From Pseudomonadota bacterium (GTDB taxonomy: Bacteria; Desulfobacterota; Desulfobacteria; Desulfobacterales; C00003060): a stretch of 24,030 nt of DNA. The notes beneath the pieces were generated by a model that was given only the letters and a program-made list of their open reading frames with translations, ran no database searches and was not told where the DNA came from. The stretch covers positions 1 through 24,030 of the forward strand of contig JADFWI010000008.1 in assembly GCA_015222985.1 (NCBI GenBank), in the 5' to 3' direction. Below are positions 6,644-13,694 of this stretch, piece by piece. Position numbers and translations under genes: made by a program. Within the stretch, counting starts at the first letter, position 1, and each line of letters begins with the position of its first letter.

Positions 6644-9600
6644 TCACTGTCTCTGGCAAACCGTTTCCACTGCATCGTATCCAAGGAACTCGTTTATGGC
6701 GTTGGTCAGTGCACTCCCGGCCCTCAGCCGTATATGGTCAGGCAGGGCAACGATGGTTTCCGTCCTTTGGGGAATACGCAGATGCAGATAGGCGCCGCTG
6801 GTCCCCTTATGTTTCTCCAAAATATCGTAGAGTTGTTGAAGCTTTTCTTTGTCAAGACTCGTTATATCGAGCTTTAAACGGACACTCGTTGTCCAGGTCT
6901 CCTCGGCCTTTTCTATAGGAACGACGGTATCGCCGAGAATCTTCACTGACTTTTCATCTTTTGTCACACGACCTTCGATGAAGATGGCGGCATCCTTGAC
7001 AACAAGATCGGATACGCTCGAATATACTGATGAAAAAAGCGTGACCTCGGCGAAACCACTCAAGTCCTCAAGTGTCACAAAGGCCATAAGGTCGCCCTTC
7101 CTGTCGTTGTGATGTTTTACGTCCCTTACCAGCCCCCCCAGGCGAACAACCGCCCCGTCGGAAAGCTCTCGGAGCTCCAGGGTGTCGGTGTTGGCAAATT
7201 TATTGAGTATGGATTCATGCCTGGCCAGAGGATGACCAGTGATGAAAAAACCCAAGGATTCCTTCTCGTGCTTCAAGAGTTGGCCCTCATTCCACTCCTC
7301 CATGTCAGGAAGCGGGGGATAGACAACGCCCAAGCCGTGCTCCGGCATGACCTCAAAGAGGCTGATCTGGCCGTCCATGCGATCCTTTTGGATCTTCTGG
7401 CCGATTTCAAGAGCCTGACCCAGCACGGCTATCATCTGGGAACGTTTGGCTCCGGTGGAATCAAAGGCGCCGCATTTTATCAGACTTTCAATCACTCTCC
7501 GGTTGACTTTTTTCTGGTCAACTCTTTCGCAGAAATCAAATAGCGATTTAAAGGGGCCGCCTTCACTCCGGACAGCAAGCATTGACTCAATGGCCCCTTC
7601 TCCAACGTTCTTTATGGCGGCCAGGCCAAAACGAATGGCGCCATTTACGACCGTAAAGGTTATGTCACCTTGGTTAATGTCTGGGGGGAGTATCTCAATT
7701 TCCTGGCTGCGGCATTCGGAGATGTACTTAACCACGGCTTCGGTGTTGTTCATCTCGCTGGTCAGAATGGCGGCCATCAACTCAACAGGAAAGTGGGCCT
7801 TCAAATAGGCTGTCTGAAAGGCAATCATCGCATAGGCAGCGCTGTGGGCCTTGTTGAAACCATAGCGCCCAAATTTTTCCATGAGATCAAAGATCTCTTC
7901 GGCCTTTTCCGGGGCAACCCCTTTCTTTTCGGCCCTTGTCAAGAAACGCTTCCGTTCCTGAGCCATCATCTGGCCTATCTTCTTACCCATGGCCTTTCGG
8001 AGATTGTCGGCATCGGCCATGGAGTAGTCTGCAAGCACAGCGGCAATGTTCATCACCTGTTCTTGATACAAGATTACGCCGTAGGTGTCCTTCAGGATAG
8101 GTTCAAGCTCGGGGACTATGTAAGTGACAGGCACACGACCGCTTTTCCTCTCAACAAAAGCGTCATGCATGCCACTGTCTAATGGCCCCGGACGATAGAG
8201 AGCCACCAGGGCAATAATGTCCTCAAAACATGCCGGTTTCATCCGGCGCAGCAGGTCTTTCATGCCGGAACTTTCCAACTGGAAAACTCCGGTGGTCTCA
8301 GCCGATGCAAGGAGTTCAAAGGTTTTCTTGTCTGTCAGATCCAGGCTTGCCAAATCCGGGGGTTCACGGCCGTCTTTACGTATGATCTCACAGGCATGTT
8401 TCATAACGGTCAGGTTGCGAAGGCCCAGCAGGTCGAACTTGATCAACCCGATCTTCTCTATTGCCTTCATGTCATACTGGGTTACGACCTCCCCCTTCTT
8501 TCCCCTGGCCAGCGGAAGGTGCTCCACCAGAGGCCTGTCTGAAATCACTGCCCCGGCCGCATGGGTGGAGGCATGCCTTGGAAGCCCCTCCAGGGCCAGA
8601 GCAATGGTAAGGAGTTCTTTTATTTGGGGACGTTCTTCTGCCATGAGCCTTAGTTTTGGTTCCCGAGAAAGAGCACTCTCCAGGCTGATGCCGATCCCCT
8701 CTGGTATCATCTTGGCAATGGTGTCAACTTCCTTCAAGGGGATGTCAAGGGCCCTTCCCACATCCCTGATGACGGCCCTGGCCTGCATTTTGCCAAAGGT
8801 GATGATTTGCGCCACATACTCAGGGCCTCCGTATCTCTCCACAATGTATCTGAAAACAGCATCACGGCCTTCGATACAGAAATCAACGTCAATGTCAGGC
8901 ATGCTCTTGCGGGCAGGATTCAGGAATCGCTCAAATATGAGACCATAAGCAATGGGGTCCAAATCAGTGATCTTCAGGGCATAAGCCACAAGACTGCCGG
9001 CCGCAGATCCTCGTCCGGGCCCCACAGGAATGTTCTGTTCTCTTGCAAAACGAACAAAGTCTGCAACCACCAGGAAATAACTCGAAAAACCCATCTTCTT
9101 GATGACAGCAAGCTCCTGCTCAAGACGCCTACCGTAAAGCTCTGTATCTGCGGCTGAGAATCCGGGGTTCTTCGAACGCACATCTTCCAGTCTTGCCTCC
9201 CATCCCTTTTTGACTTCTTGTTCAAGGTGCTCGTCCATATTCAAAGGGATATTCTCTTGTCGGCCCGCATCTTCATGATCGTGGCCACTGGCAATCCGAA
9301 ATTTGGGAAAATGATAAGAACTCAAATCGAGATCCACGTTACAACGGTTACTGATCTCAATCGAGTTTTCGACGGCCTTGGGGTAGTCTGCAAAATAGAG
9401 AGCCATTTCCTTTGGAGACTTAAAATAAAGCTGGTCTGTCTGGAACTTGAGACGCTTTGTTTCCTGAACGGTCTTGCCTGTCTGGATGCACAACAGCACG
9501 TCGTGAGCACGGGCATCTTCCGGATCCAAATAATGACAGTCATTTGTGGCAACCAGGGGGAGTGAAAGGTCTTGGCTCATTTCCAATAAAGCGCGGTTCA

Positions 9601-10162
9601 CTGTCTCCTGGGCCTCAATACCGTTGTTTTGGACCTCCAAATAGAAATTGCCCTCGCCGAACATGCCCTCGTAGGCACGGGCAACCCCGGCTGCCTTGTC
9701 CAAGCGCCCCGCTCTTATTAACCTGGGGATCTCTCCGTGAAGACAAGCACTTAGCGCGATTAGGCCATCACTGCACTCTGACAGAATGGCCTTGTCAACT
9801 CGCGGCTTATAATAAAAGCCCTCCAGATGCCCGGCTGTCACCAGCCTGCACAGGTTCTTGTACCCTTTGGCATTTTTCGCCAGCAGAATCAGGTGATACA
9901 GGCCTCCCTTCTGGCGTGGGTCCTTGTCAAAGCGACTTGCGGGAGCCACATACATCTCGCAACCTATTATGGGCTTTATCCCTGCCTTGTATGCCTTCTG
10001 ATAGAACTCAATGACACCGTACATGGTGCCGTGATCAGTGATTGCCAGGGAGGTCATCTGAAAGGATGCCGCGCGCTCCAGCAGGGGATCAAGGCGAATC
10101 GCCCCGTCAAGGAGGCTGTACTGAGTGTGGACATGGAGGTGGACGAAGTTTGAAGATTGCAT
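6644..10162 (-). CDS. dnaE: DNA polymerase III alpha subunit
   Basis: This is the replicative polymerase catalytic subunit, 1172 residues, the normal DnaE1 length. Domain order: N-terminal PHP domain (1 to about 210) opening with the metal-binding H8-L-H10-V-H12 motif and AITDHGTMYG; the polymerase-III palm with GPGRGSAAGS and the catalytic PDIDVDF aspartates (near 420); fingers and tandem HhH region with RYGFNKAHSAAYAMIA; and an OB-fold (about 1008-1090, GGLVRDVKHHNDRKG). A C-terminal domain ends in ETVCQRQ. The PHP metal ligands appear largely kept, so residual proofreading or pyrophosphatase activity is possible but not shown. ATG 10162 shares its A with the guaB stop (TGATG) and has no ribosome-binding site of its own, so translation probably depends on guaB. 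No separate dnaQ is present. Confidence 0.97.
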   Translation of the reverse strand: MQSSNFVHLHVHTQYSLLDGAIRLDPLLERAASFQMTSLAITDHGTMYGVIEFYQKAYKAGIKPIIGCEMYVAPASRFDKDPRQKGGLYHLILLAKNAKGYKNLCRLVTAGHLEGFYYKPRVDKAILSECSDGLIALSACLHGEIPRLIRAGRLDKAAGVARAYEGMFGEGNFYLEVQNNGIEAQETVNRALLEMSQDLSLPLVATNDCHYLDPEDARAHDVLLCIQTGKTVQETKRLKFQTDQLYFKSPKEMALYFADYPKAVENSIEISNRCNVDLDLSSYHFPKFRIASGHDHEDAGRQENIPLNMDEHLEQEVKKGWEARLEDVRSKNPGFSAADTELYGRRLEQELAVIKKMGFSSYFLVVADFVRFAREQNIPVGPGRGSAAGSLVAYALKITDLDPIAYGLIFERFLNPARKSMPDIDVDFCIEGRDAVFRYIVERYGGPEYVAQIITFGKMQARAVIRDVGRALDIPLKEVDTIAKMIPEGIGISLESALSREPKLRLMAEERPQIKELLTIALALEGLPRHASTHAAGAVISDRPLVEHLPLARGKKGEVVTQYDMKAIEKIGLIKFDLLGLRNLTVMKHACEIIRKDGREPPDLASLDLTDKKTFELLASAETTGVFQLESSGMKDLLRRMKPACFEDIIALVALYRPGPLDSGMHDAFVERKSGRVPVTYIVPELEPILKDTYGVILYQEQVMNIAAVLADYSMADADNLRKAMGKKIGQMMAQERKRFLTRAEKKGVAPEKAEEIFDLMEKFGRYGFNKAHSAAYAMIAFQTAYLKAHFPVELMAAILTSEMNNTEAVVKYISECRSQEIEILPPDINQGDITFTVVNGAIRFGLAAIKNVGEGAIESMLAVRSEGGPFKSLFDFCERVDQKKVNRRVIESLIKCGAFDSTGAKRSQMIAVLGQALEIGQKIQKDRMDGQISLFEVMPEHGLGVVYPPLPDMEEWNEGQLLKHEKESLGFFITGHPLARHESILNKFANTDTLELRELSDGAVVRLGGLVRDVKHHNDRKGDLMAFVTLEDLSGFAEVTLFSSVYSSVSDLVVKDAAIFIEGRVTKDEKSVKILGDTVVPIEKAEETWTTSVRLKLDITSLDKEKLQQLYDILEKHKGTSGAYLHLRIPQRTETIVALPDHIRLRAGSALTNAINEFLGYDAVETVCQRQ

Positions 10163-11625
10163 CAGTCTAACATATAATTGGGGGCTTCTTTTGTAATAAT
10201 CACATCATGGACATGGCTCTCTTTCAGGCCCGAAGAGGTAATACGAATAAACCGGGCCTCTCGCTGCAATGCGTCAATACTCCGGCACCCGACATATCCC
10301 ATGCCCGCCCTCAGGCCGCCTACGAGCTGGTAAACACATGCAGAAAGCACCCCCTTGTAAGGAACCCGGCCAACAATACCTTCGGGAACAAGTTTTGCTT
10401 CCTCGGTGAGATCTTCTTGATAGTATCTGTCTTTGCTTCCCTTTTTCATGGCCTCCAGAGAACCCATGCCACGATAGACTTTGTAGCTTCGGCCTTGGAA
10501 AAAGATCGTTTCGCCGGGACTTTCCTCAGTGCCTGCAAACAGACCCCCGATCATTACGCAGTGGGCGCCGGCTGCGATAGCCTTGGTTATGTCACCTGAA
10601 AATTTTATCCCGCCATCTGCTATCAAGGGAACTCCTGTTTTCTCGGAAACTGGCCTGCAGTTCAAAATGGCTTCCACTTGAGGAACACCAACCCCTGCAA
10701 TGATGCGAGTCGTGCAAATGGAGCCTGGGCCAACACCTATCTTGACGCCATCAACCCCTGCCTTGATCATGGCCTCTGCGCCTTCGCCCGTAGCCACATT
10801 GCCTGCAATCAAATCTATCTCTTTAAATGTCTGCTTCTGCCTCTCAACGGCCTTCAACACTCCTGCGCTGTGACCGTGAGATGTGTCAATGACAATCACA
10901 TCAGCTCCTGCTCCAAGTAAGGCCTCGGTGCGCTCCTCCATGTCGGGTCCCACTCCGACTGCGGCGCCAACTCTTAGCCTGCCCAGACTGTCCTTGCATG
11001 CCTTCGGGTATTTCTTGATCTTTTCGATATCCTTTATCGTAATGAGCCCTTTCAAACGTCCTTTGTCATCTACCACCAGGAGTTTCTCGATTCGGTGTTC
11101 ATGGAGAAGTCTCTTTGAATCTTCTAACGTAATCCCTGCAGGCACCGTCACCAAATTATCCTTGGTCATCACCTCAGAGACCTTCTTGTTCAGATTTGTC
11201 TCAAATCTGAGGTCTCTGTTAGTGACAATCCCTACCAGTTGTTCTCCTTTAACTACGGGCACACCTGAAATCCGGTATCTTTCCATAAGCCCCAAAACCT
11301 CGTGGATCGGCTTTTCAGGCCCAATCGTCGTTGGATCCACGATCATCCCACTTTCAGACTTCTTGACCTTATCCACTTCCTGGGCCTGGCTTATGGCGCT
11401 CATGTTTCGGTGAATAATGCCAATTCCGCCTTCTCGCGCTAAACTGATAGCCGTTTGACCCTCAGTCACGGTATCCATGGCTGCGCTGACAATGGGAACA
11501 TTAAGAGAGATCCTTCTCGTCAAGCGGCTGCTGACATCAACGTCTCGAGGCAATACCTGCGAATAGGCAGGAACGAGTAAAATATCATCAAAGGTTAAGG
11601 CTTCCTTAATCATGGTCTCGCCCAT
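10162..11625 (-). CDS. guaB: Inosine-5'-monophosphate dehydrogenase
   Basis: IMPDH oxidises IMP to XMP with NAD+, the committed step to GTP. From ATG 11625 the protein has 487 residues, the typical length. The N-terminal catalytic strand EALTFDDILLVPAYS is present. A Bateman module of two CBS domains lies at about 92-205 (ISGVPVV, IEKLLVV). The barrel carries the catalytic Cys near residue 302 in GPGSICTTR, IADGGI and the GMGSLEAM phosphate loop; the mobile flap has VPYKG. The start was chosen because GAGGAG lies about 8 nt before ATG 11625; the ORF extends 16 basic residues further upstream but those do not match the family, and ATG 11613 is an alternative. It is the first gene of guaB-dnaE-UPF0280. 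guaA is not adjacent. A DnaA box lies about 130 bp upstream. Confidence 0.97.
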   Translation of the reverse strand: MGETMIKEALTFDDILLVPAYSQVLPRDVDVSSRLTRRISLNVPIVSAAMDTVTEGQTAISLAREGGIGIIHRNMSAISQAQEVDKVKKSESGMIVDPTTIGPEKPIHEVLGLMERYRISGVPVVKGEQLVGIVTNRDLRFETNLNKKVSEVMTKDNLVTVPAGITLEDSKRLLHEHRIEKLLVVDDKGRLKGLITIKDIEKIKKYPKACKDSLGRLRVGAAVGVGPDMEERTEALLGAGADVIVIDTSHGHSAGVLKAVERQKQTFKEIDLIAGNVATGEGAEAMIKAGVDGVKIGVGPGSICTTRIIAGVGVPQVEAILNCRPVSEKTGVPLIADGGIKFSGDITKAIAAGAHCVMIGGLFAGTEESPGETIFFQGRSYKVYRGMGSLEAMKKGSKDRYYQEDLTEEAKLVPEGIVGRVPYKGVLSACVYQLVGGLRAGMGYVGCRSIDALQREARFIRITSSGLKESHVHDVIITKEAPNYMLD

Positions 11626-11752
11626 AGGTCTTCTCCTCTTCTTTTTGGGACCGAATGAATACCAGAAGGGCACTGCCTTGGCAACGGCAAATTGGATCGC
11701 TCCGCGACATTGTACGCCGCGACCGCGGGCCTTCGCCGCTTAGGGCTTGCAA

Positions 11753-11761
11753 TTATCCACA
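11753..11761 (+). promoter_or_regulatory. DnaA-box sequence upstream of guaB-dnaE
   Basis: TTATCCACA matches the consensus DnaA box TTATNCACA exactly. It lies between the divergent guaB and TsaC/YciO genes. In E. coli DnaA binds and represses the guaB promoter, so a box here, ahead of an operon that also carries dnaE, is plausible as regulation. A single 9-mer can occur by chance and no cluster typical of an origin surrounds it. Confidence 0.45.
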
Positions 11762-11809
11762 CAATATGCCATGTAAACCGTTGATAGAAACCCTGGGACC
11801 CTATAAATC

Positions 11810-12424
11810 ATGCTAATAGCGATCAATCCAATAAACCCCCAAGCCCGCTTAATCCGAAAAGTGGCGCAAGTGCTTGAAGATGGTGGCATCATTGCCTATC
11901 CGACGGATACGTACTATGGCATTGGTTGTGATATCATGAACAAGAAGTCCATAGAGAGGATCTACAGGGTAAAACAGAGAAACAAGAAAAAACCCTTCAG
12001 TTTCATCTGCTCCGACCTCAAGAGCATCAGCGAGTACGCCAAGGTCTCCAACTACGCATACAAGACCATGAAACGCTTGCTCCCAGGCCCCTACACCTTT
12101 GTTCTGGAGGGTTCAAAGCTCGTCCCAAAGATCATGTTAACCCTGCGCAAAACAGCAGGAATTCGAGTGCCAGACCACCCCATTTGCCTGGCACTGGTCA
12201 AGGAACTCGGGCATCCCATATTATCCACAACCGCCAATCTCGCTGATGGACCAGCCTACAGCGAGTCTCATCCCTATCTGATCCACGAAACCTTCGGATC
12301 TCAGATTGACCTTGTTATAGACGGCGGCCCCGTGCCTGGAGGGCCCTCAAGTGTGGTTTCTCTCATTGATGACACACCTGACGTCATACGGGAAGGATCA
12401 GGAGATGTAACTATTTTCCGGTGA
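11810..12424 (+). CDS. TsaC/YciO/Sua5-family (YrdC-domain) protein, YciO-like
   Basis: YrdC-domain proteins make threonylcarbamoyl-AMP from Thr, bicarbonate and ATP for the t6A37 modification of tRNA; the YciO branch has weak or uncertain activity. The 204-residue protein aligns along its full length with E. coli YciO in pattern: opening NP.NPQ.RLI; GGIIAYPTDTYYGIGC (25-40); K55-Q-R57; PGPYTFVLEG (92-101); RVPDHPI; and the end DDTPDVIREGSGDV. The substrate-binding KxR is kept. The SxN motif reads T-A-N (141-143) inside ILSTTANLADG, retaining the Asn that YciO lacks, so genuine TsaC activity is possible. No strong ribosome-binding site is seen. Its stop is 3 bp from the stop of the convergent HU/IHF gene. 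Confidence 0.85.
   Translation: MLIAINPINPQARLIRKVAQVLEDGGIIAYPTDTYYGIGCDIMNKKSIERIYRVKQRNKKKPFSFICSDLKSISEYAKVSNYAYKTMKRLLPGPYTFVLEGSKLVPKIMLTLRKTAGIRVPDHPICLALVKELGHPILSTTANLADGPAYSESHPYLIHETFGSQIDLVIDGGPVPGGPSSVVSLIDDTPDVIREGSGDVTIFR
12221..12229 (+). promoter_or_regulatory. Second DnaA-box sequence, inside the YciO-like gene
   Basis: A second perfect TTATCCACA, in the same orientation and 468 bp from the first, lies within the coding sequence, where it encodes part of LSTT. It may be chance, because the codons are constrained, but two identical consensus boxes so close together are worth recording. Confidence 0.25.
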
Positions 12425-12427
12425 GTG

Positions 12428-12706
12428 TCAACCGTTGATGCGGTTGATCAAGCTCCCTGCTGGCTTGAAGTGGACGACCCAACGTGCGGGCACATGAACA
12501 TCGGCTGCGGTCATCGGGTTTCTTCCCTTCATGGGCCTTCGTTTCTTGACTCTCAAGCGACCCAGACCTCTAAGATCAACAGTCTCGCCTCGCATCAAGG
12601 CCTGTGCCATGCTCTCAAACATTGTTTCTACCACGGTCAACATATCCTTCTTGGCAATGCCGGGGAAAGCCTTCACCAAGTCCTCAGCGAGATCACGCTT
12701 AACCAT
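12428..12706 (-). CDS. HU/IHF-family DNA-binding protein (IHF-beta-like)
   Basis: This is a histone-like protein of 92 residues that bends DNA as a dimer. The N-terminal two-helix part (VKRDLAEDLVKAFPGIAKKD) is followed by the conserved loop VDLRGLGRLRVKKRR (43-57). The beta-arm carries the R62-N63-P64 tip, whose Pro intercalates between bases, then the C-terminal VHFKPAGSLINRING. The length and the position after rpsA-sppA fit ihfB (himD), which in many Proteobacteria lies directly downstream of rpsA. An HU homodimer cannot be excluded without an alignment. It begins 3 nt after the sppA stop, so it is co-transcribed. The ribosome-binding site is weak. Confidence 0.9.
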   Translation of the reverse strand: MVKRDLAEDLVKAFPGIAKKDMLTVVETMFESMAQALMRGETVDLRGLGRLRVKKRRPMKGRNPMTAADVHVPARWVVHFKPAGSLINRING

Positions 12707-12709
12707 TGC

Positions 12710-13609
12710 CTATGTTCTGCCCGGTAGACAGAGATATCCGGAATGAAGCGCCGCCGCGGTTATCTGGTCCAACACCCCGGTCAAAGTCGAGGACCCCAAA
12801 AGGTATTCCAGGAGGGAAAACTTCTTTTCCTTTGCATAATAAACCGAGGGTTCGCCCTTGATGCCACCCAATTTGCCTGCCAGGCTAATAGCATCTTCCA
12901 GATTACCGAGGCTGTCCAGCAAACCTAGTTCTCGAGCCTGTTCTCCTGACAAGATGCGACCATCGGCAATGGCCTGGACTTCTTCTTTAGGCATTTTTCG
13001 ACCTTCAGCTACTGCCACCACAAACTGCTGGTGCACGTTGTCAATGAATCCTTGCAATAGTTCTTTTTCTTTGGAAGTCATCTGCCGTAAAGGAGAACCC
13101 ACGTCCTTGTATTGCCCGCTCTTGAGGACAAAGGCAGCCACTCCTATTTTCCTGAACAGCTCTTCGAAGTTGGCAAATTCCATAATCACGCCAATACTCC
13201 CTGTAATGGTGCCAGGGTTGGCCATGATATGGTCGGTTGCCGCTGCCACATAATATCCCCCTGAGGCCGCGATAGCCCCCATAGACGCGACAATTTTTTT
13301 CAATCGTTTGGTCTTTTTCACTTCTTCATAGATCTCTTGGGAAGGGCCAACACCGCCTCCGGGAGAATCGATCCTTAAAACGATTGCCTTTATGTCTTTC
13401 TTGTTACGCAATTCCTTGAGGTGCATGAGTATAGGCTTGGGATCGGCAATAATCCCCTTAATTTCAATCACGCCAACGTTTTCGCCAAACTGAAAGGCTG
13501 AATTCCTCTTGCCAAGAAAAAAAATGGCCGTCACGCTGATAACAGCGACGGCCCCGATGGTACATATGACTAGCAAGGAAAACAAGACAGGATGTCTTCT
13601 TACAAACAT
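12710..13609 (-). CDS. sppA: Signal peptide peptidase SppA
   Basis: SppA is an inner-membrane serine protease with the active site on the periplasmic side that degrades cleaved signal peptides. This is the short single-domain form, 299 residues, as in Gram-positives and many Desulfobacterota. An N-terminal membrane anchor (about 9-32) is followed by GVIEIKG, RIDSPGGG (79-86, oxyanion region), catalytic Ser116 in AASGGYY, and catalytic Lys168 in SGQYKDVGSP. ATG 13609 follows AAGGGG by about 9 nt. It follows rpsA after 85 nt, with a weak hairpin in between, and is followed 3 nt later by the HU/IHF gene. Confidence 0.95.
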   Translation of the reverse strand: MFVRRHPVLFSLLVICTIGAVAVISVTAIFFLGKRNSAFQFGENVGVIEIKGIIADPKPILMHLKELRNKKDIKAIVLRIDSPGGGVGPSQEIYEEVKKTKRLKKIVASMGAIAASGGYYVAAATDHIMANPGTITGSIGVIMEFANFEELFRKIGVAAFVLKSGQYKDVGSPLRQMTSKEKELLQGFIDNVHQQFVVAVAEGRKMPKEEVQAIADGRILSGEQARELGLLDSLGNLEDAISLAGKLGGIKGEPSVYYAKEKKFSLLEYLLGSSTLTGVLDQITAAALHSGYLCLPGRT

Positions 13610-13654
13610 CGCAATATCCCCTTACCAATCAATCGATTATTTGTAAAATTTCTC

Positions 13655-13681
13655 AATTCCGGTCTATCCGGGCCAGGAATT
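13655..13681 (-). terminator. Interrupted hairpin between rpsA and sppA
   Basis: On the minus strand AATTCC-T-GG pairs with CC-GGAATT around a loop of about ten bases, followed by GAGAAATTTTAC. The one-base bulge and short T-run make it a weak terminator at best. It may attenuate rather than stop transcription from rpsA into sppA. Confidence 0.35.
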
Positions 13682-13694
13682 GTGGATCAAGGAA

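Noticed and set aside
6709..10153. Numerous plus-strand ORFs of 70-243 codons over dnaE
   Set aside because: All are shadows of the strongly supported dnaE frame and have no domain signal.
11626..11673. 16-residue basic N-terminal extension of IMPDH
   Set aside because: A good ribosome-binding site and the family N-terminus both favour ATG 11625. The extension lies over the leader.
11709..11714. TACAAT as a -10 box for guaB
   Set aside because: No acceptable -35 lies at 16-18 bp upstream, so the guaB promoter could not be assigned.
11700..11800. Replication origin around the DnaA box
   Set aside because: Only one box lies in the spacer, with no AT-rich unwinding repeats and no dnaA, dnaN or gyr genes nearby.
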